64,000 nt of DNA, taken from the NCBI RefSeq assembly GCF_003688625.1, contig NZ_RCWY01000003.1, positions 620,001-684,000 on the forward strand, read 5' to 3'. This DNA is from Sphingomonas sp. PP-CE-3A-406. GTDB lineage: Bacteria; Pseudomonadota; Alphaproteobacteria; Sphingomonadales; Sphingomonadaceae. Of this stretch, positions 62,852-64,000 are shown piece by piece; positions within the stretch are counted from its first letter, which is position 1, and each line of letters opens with the position of its first letter. The notes under the pieces are model-generated. The model worked only from the letters and a program-made list of their open reading frames with translations. It searched no databases and was not told the DNA's origin. A program made the translations under genes and the position numbers.

Positions 62852-64000
62852 ATGACCGCATCCCGTTCCCGCGCCCTGTTCGTCCGATTGCTCGCGGGAT
62901 CGGTTCTCGCGATTGCCGCGCCGGTTGCCGCGCAGACGACCAACAACGCGCCTGGCGCGGCGGTGGCGAAGACCGCGGCCCCCAAGGCGCGGCCTTGGAT
63001 GAACACCAAACTCAGCGCAGATGCGCGCGTCGAGATGCTCCTCAAGGAGATGACGCTCGACGAGAAGCTGCAGCTTACCTTCGGCTATTTCGCTACCAAC
63101 GCCGACTGGCTGAAGACGCCGGTCAAGAACTGGGTCTATCCGAAGGACGGTCTGCCCGCGTCCGCCGGGATCGTCCCCGGTATCCCGCGGCTCGGTATCC
63201 CGAACCAGTGGGAGACCGATGCCGGCGTCGGCGTCGCCAGTCAGCGCGGGCCGACGCCGCGCCTGCGCACCTCGCTGCCGTCGGGGATCGCGACCGCGGC
63301 GACCTGGAACCCCGAGGTGGCGCAGGCCGGCGGCGCGATGATCGGCCGGGAGGCGTTCCTGTCGGGCTTCAACGTGCAGCTCGCGGGCGGCATGAACCTC
63401 ACGCGTGAACCGCGCAACGGGCGCAACTTCGAATATGGCGGCGAGGATCCGCTGCTGGCCGGCGTCATTACCGGGCACGAGATTAAGGGGATCCAGTCGC
63501 AGCACGTCGTCTCGACGATGAAGCACTACGCCTTCAATGGCCAGGAGACGAACCGCAACAACATCGATCACAAGATCGGCGAACAGGCGGCACGCCAGTC
63601 CGATCTGCTCGCGTTCGAGATCGCCAACGAGGTCGGCCAGCCCGGCTCGGTGATGTGCTCGTACAACCGCGTGAACGGCCATTACGCGTGCGAGAACGAC
63701 TGGTTGCTCAACAAAGTCCTGAAGCGCGACTGGGGCTTCAAGGGCTATGTCATGTCCGATTGGGGCGCGACGCATTCGACCAGCGAGGCCGCCAATGCCG
63801 GGCTCGACCAGCAGTCCGGCTGGGCGTTCGATCGCTCGGCGTACTTCGCGGATGCGCTGCGCGAGGCGGTCAATAACGGCCACGTCAGCGAAGCGCGCGC
63901 GACCGACATGGCGCGGCGCGTGCTGTGGGGAATGGTCTCCGTCGGGGCGTTCGACACGGTGGTGAACGGCGACCAGGCTACCAAGATCGACTACGCTGCG
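62852..64000 (+). CDS. Glycoside hydrolase family 3 beta-glucosidase (partial, runs off window)
   Basis: The first 383 residues of a GH3 enzyme. A signal peptide (LLAGSVLAIAAPVAAQ) leads into the family core with LLKEMTLDEKLQLTFGY, LPSGIATAATWNPEVA and NLTREPRNGRNFEYGGEDP. GHEIKGIQSQHVVSTMKHYA and MCSYNRVNGHYACENDWLL follow, and the nucleophile Asp303 is in GYVMSDWGATHS. GH3 beta-glucosidases release terminal glucose or related sugars from oligosaccharides. ATG 62852 is preferred over an in-frame GTG at 62837. There are 87 bases after the oxoprolinase gene, so it is probably a separate transcript. The C-terminal domains are beyond the window. Confidence 0.93.
   Translation, partial: MTASRSRALFVRLLAGSVLAIAAPVAAQTTNNAPGAAVAKTAAPKARPWMNTKLSADARVEMLLKEMTLDEKLQLTFGYFATNADWLKTPVKNWVYPKDGLPASAGIVPGIPRLGIPNQWETDAGVGVASQRGPTPRLRTSLPSGIATAATWNPEVAQAGGAMIGREAFLSGFNVQLAGGMNLTREPRNGRNFEYGGEDPLLAGVITGHEIKGIQSQHVVSTMKHYAFNGQETNRNNIDHKIGEQAARQSDLLAFEIANEVGQPGSVMCSYNRVNGHYACENDWLLNKVLKRDWGFKGYVMSDWGATHSTSEAANAGLDQQSGWAFDRSAYFADALREAVNNGHVSEARATDMARRVLWGMVSVGAFDTVVNGDQATKIDYAA

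Overview
The window reads as chromosomal DNA of a Sphingomonas-like alphaproteobacterium. GC content is high, genes are packed with many ATGA/TGATG stop-start overlaps, and the gene set fits: large TonB-dependent receptors, a RegB/RegA redox pair, a bacteriophytochrome, SURF1 in a quinol oxidase operon, and sphingomonad-style palindromic intergenic repeats. No phage, transposase, CRISPR array or rRNA was seen. The window opens in the last part of gyrB and closes inside a GH3 beta-glucosidase gene.

Layout. 1-2.2 kb: gyrB end, a DUF1488-like protein, DedA, DUF1993 and a family-6-type DNA glycosylase. 2.5-13 kb: secreted S9 peptidase, DUF808 membrane protein, adenine deaminase with a bile-acid-symporter-like carrier, bacteriophytochrome kinase and two MFS transporters, with palindromic repeats between genes. 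13.2-20.1 kb: cyoABCD-surf1-regB-regA, an oxidase operon carrying its own assembly factor and redox two-component system, with a palindrome just upstream. 20.1-24.3 kb: spore-photolyase-like radical SAM protein, DODA-type dioxygenase, FMN reductase, pirin, and a convergent cyclophilin. 24.4 kb: tRNA-Ser(GGA), followed by about 1 kb of AT-richer DNA without a recognisable gene.

25.5-33.5 kb: a metal-homeostasis operon behind a Zur-like palindrome: COG0523 GTPase, WD40 protein, DUF1289 protein, NiCoT transporter, His-rich COG0523 GTPase, TonB receptor and PepSY membrane protein. 33.6-34.6 kb: a soluble chemoreceptor-like protein with its signalling hairpin at the N-terminus. 35.1-47.7 kb: a sugar-acid locus in which two paralogous secreted proteins (tandem beta-helix plus SMP-30/lactonase-like propeller) flank gntK, a GntR regulator, gntP and a stand-alone LuxR-type HTH protein; one paralogue sits next to a large TonB receptor. 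47.7-54 kb: TctE/TctD-like two-component system, a solute-binding protein without a permease, an OprO/P-like porin and a CitMHS citrate carrier. 54-62.8 kb: hydrolase, L-serine dehydratase, M3 oligopeptidase, Cds1-like PLP enzyme and 5-oxoprolinase, consistent with peptide/glutathione-derived amino acid catabolism.

The two most interesting units are the putative Zur-controlled metal operon and the beta-helix/lactonase paralogue pair around the gluconate genes. All family names rest on reading motifs by eye; no database search was run.
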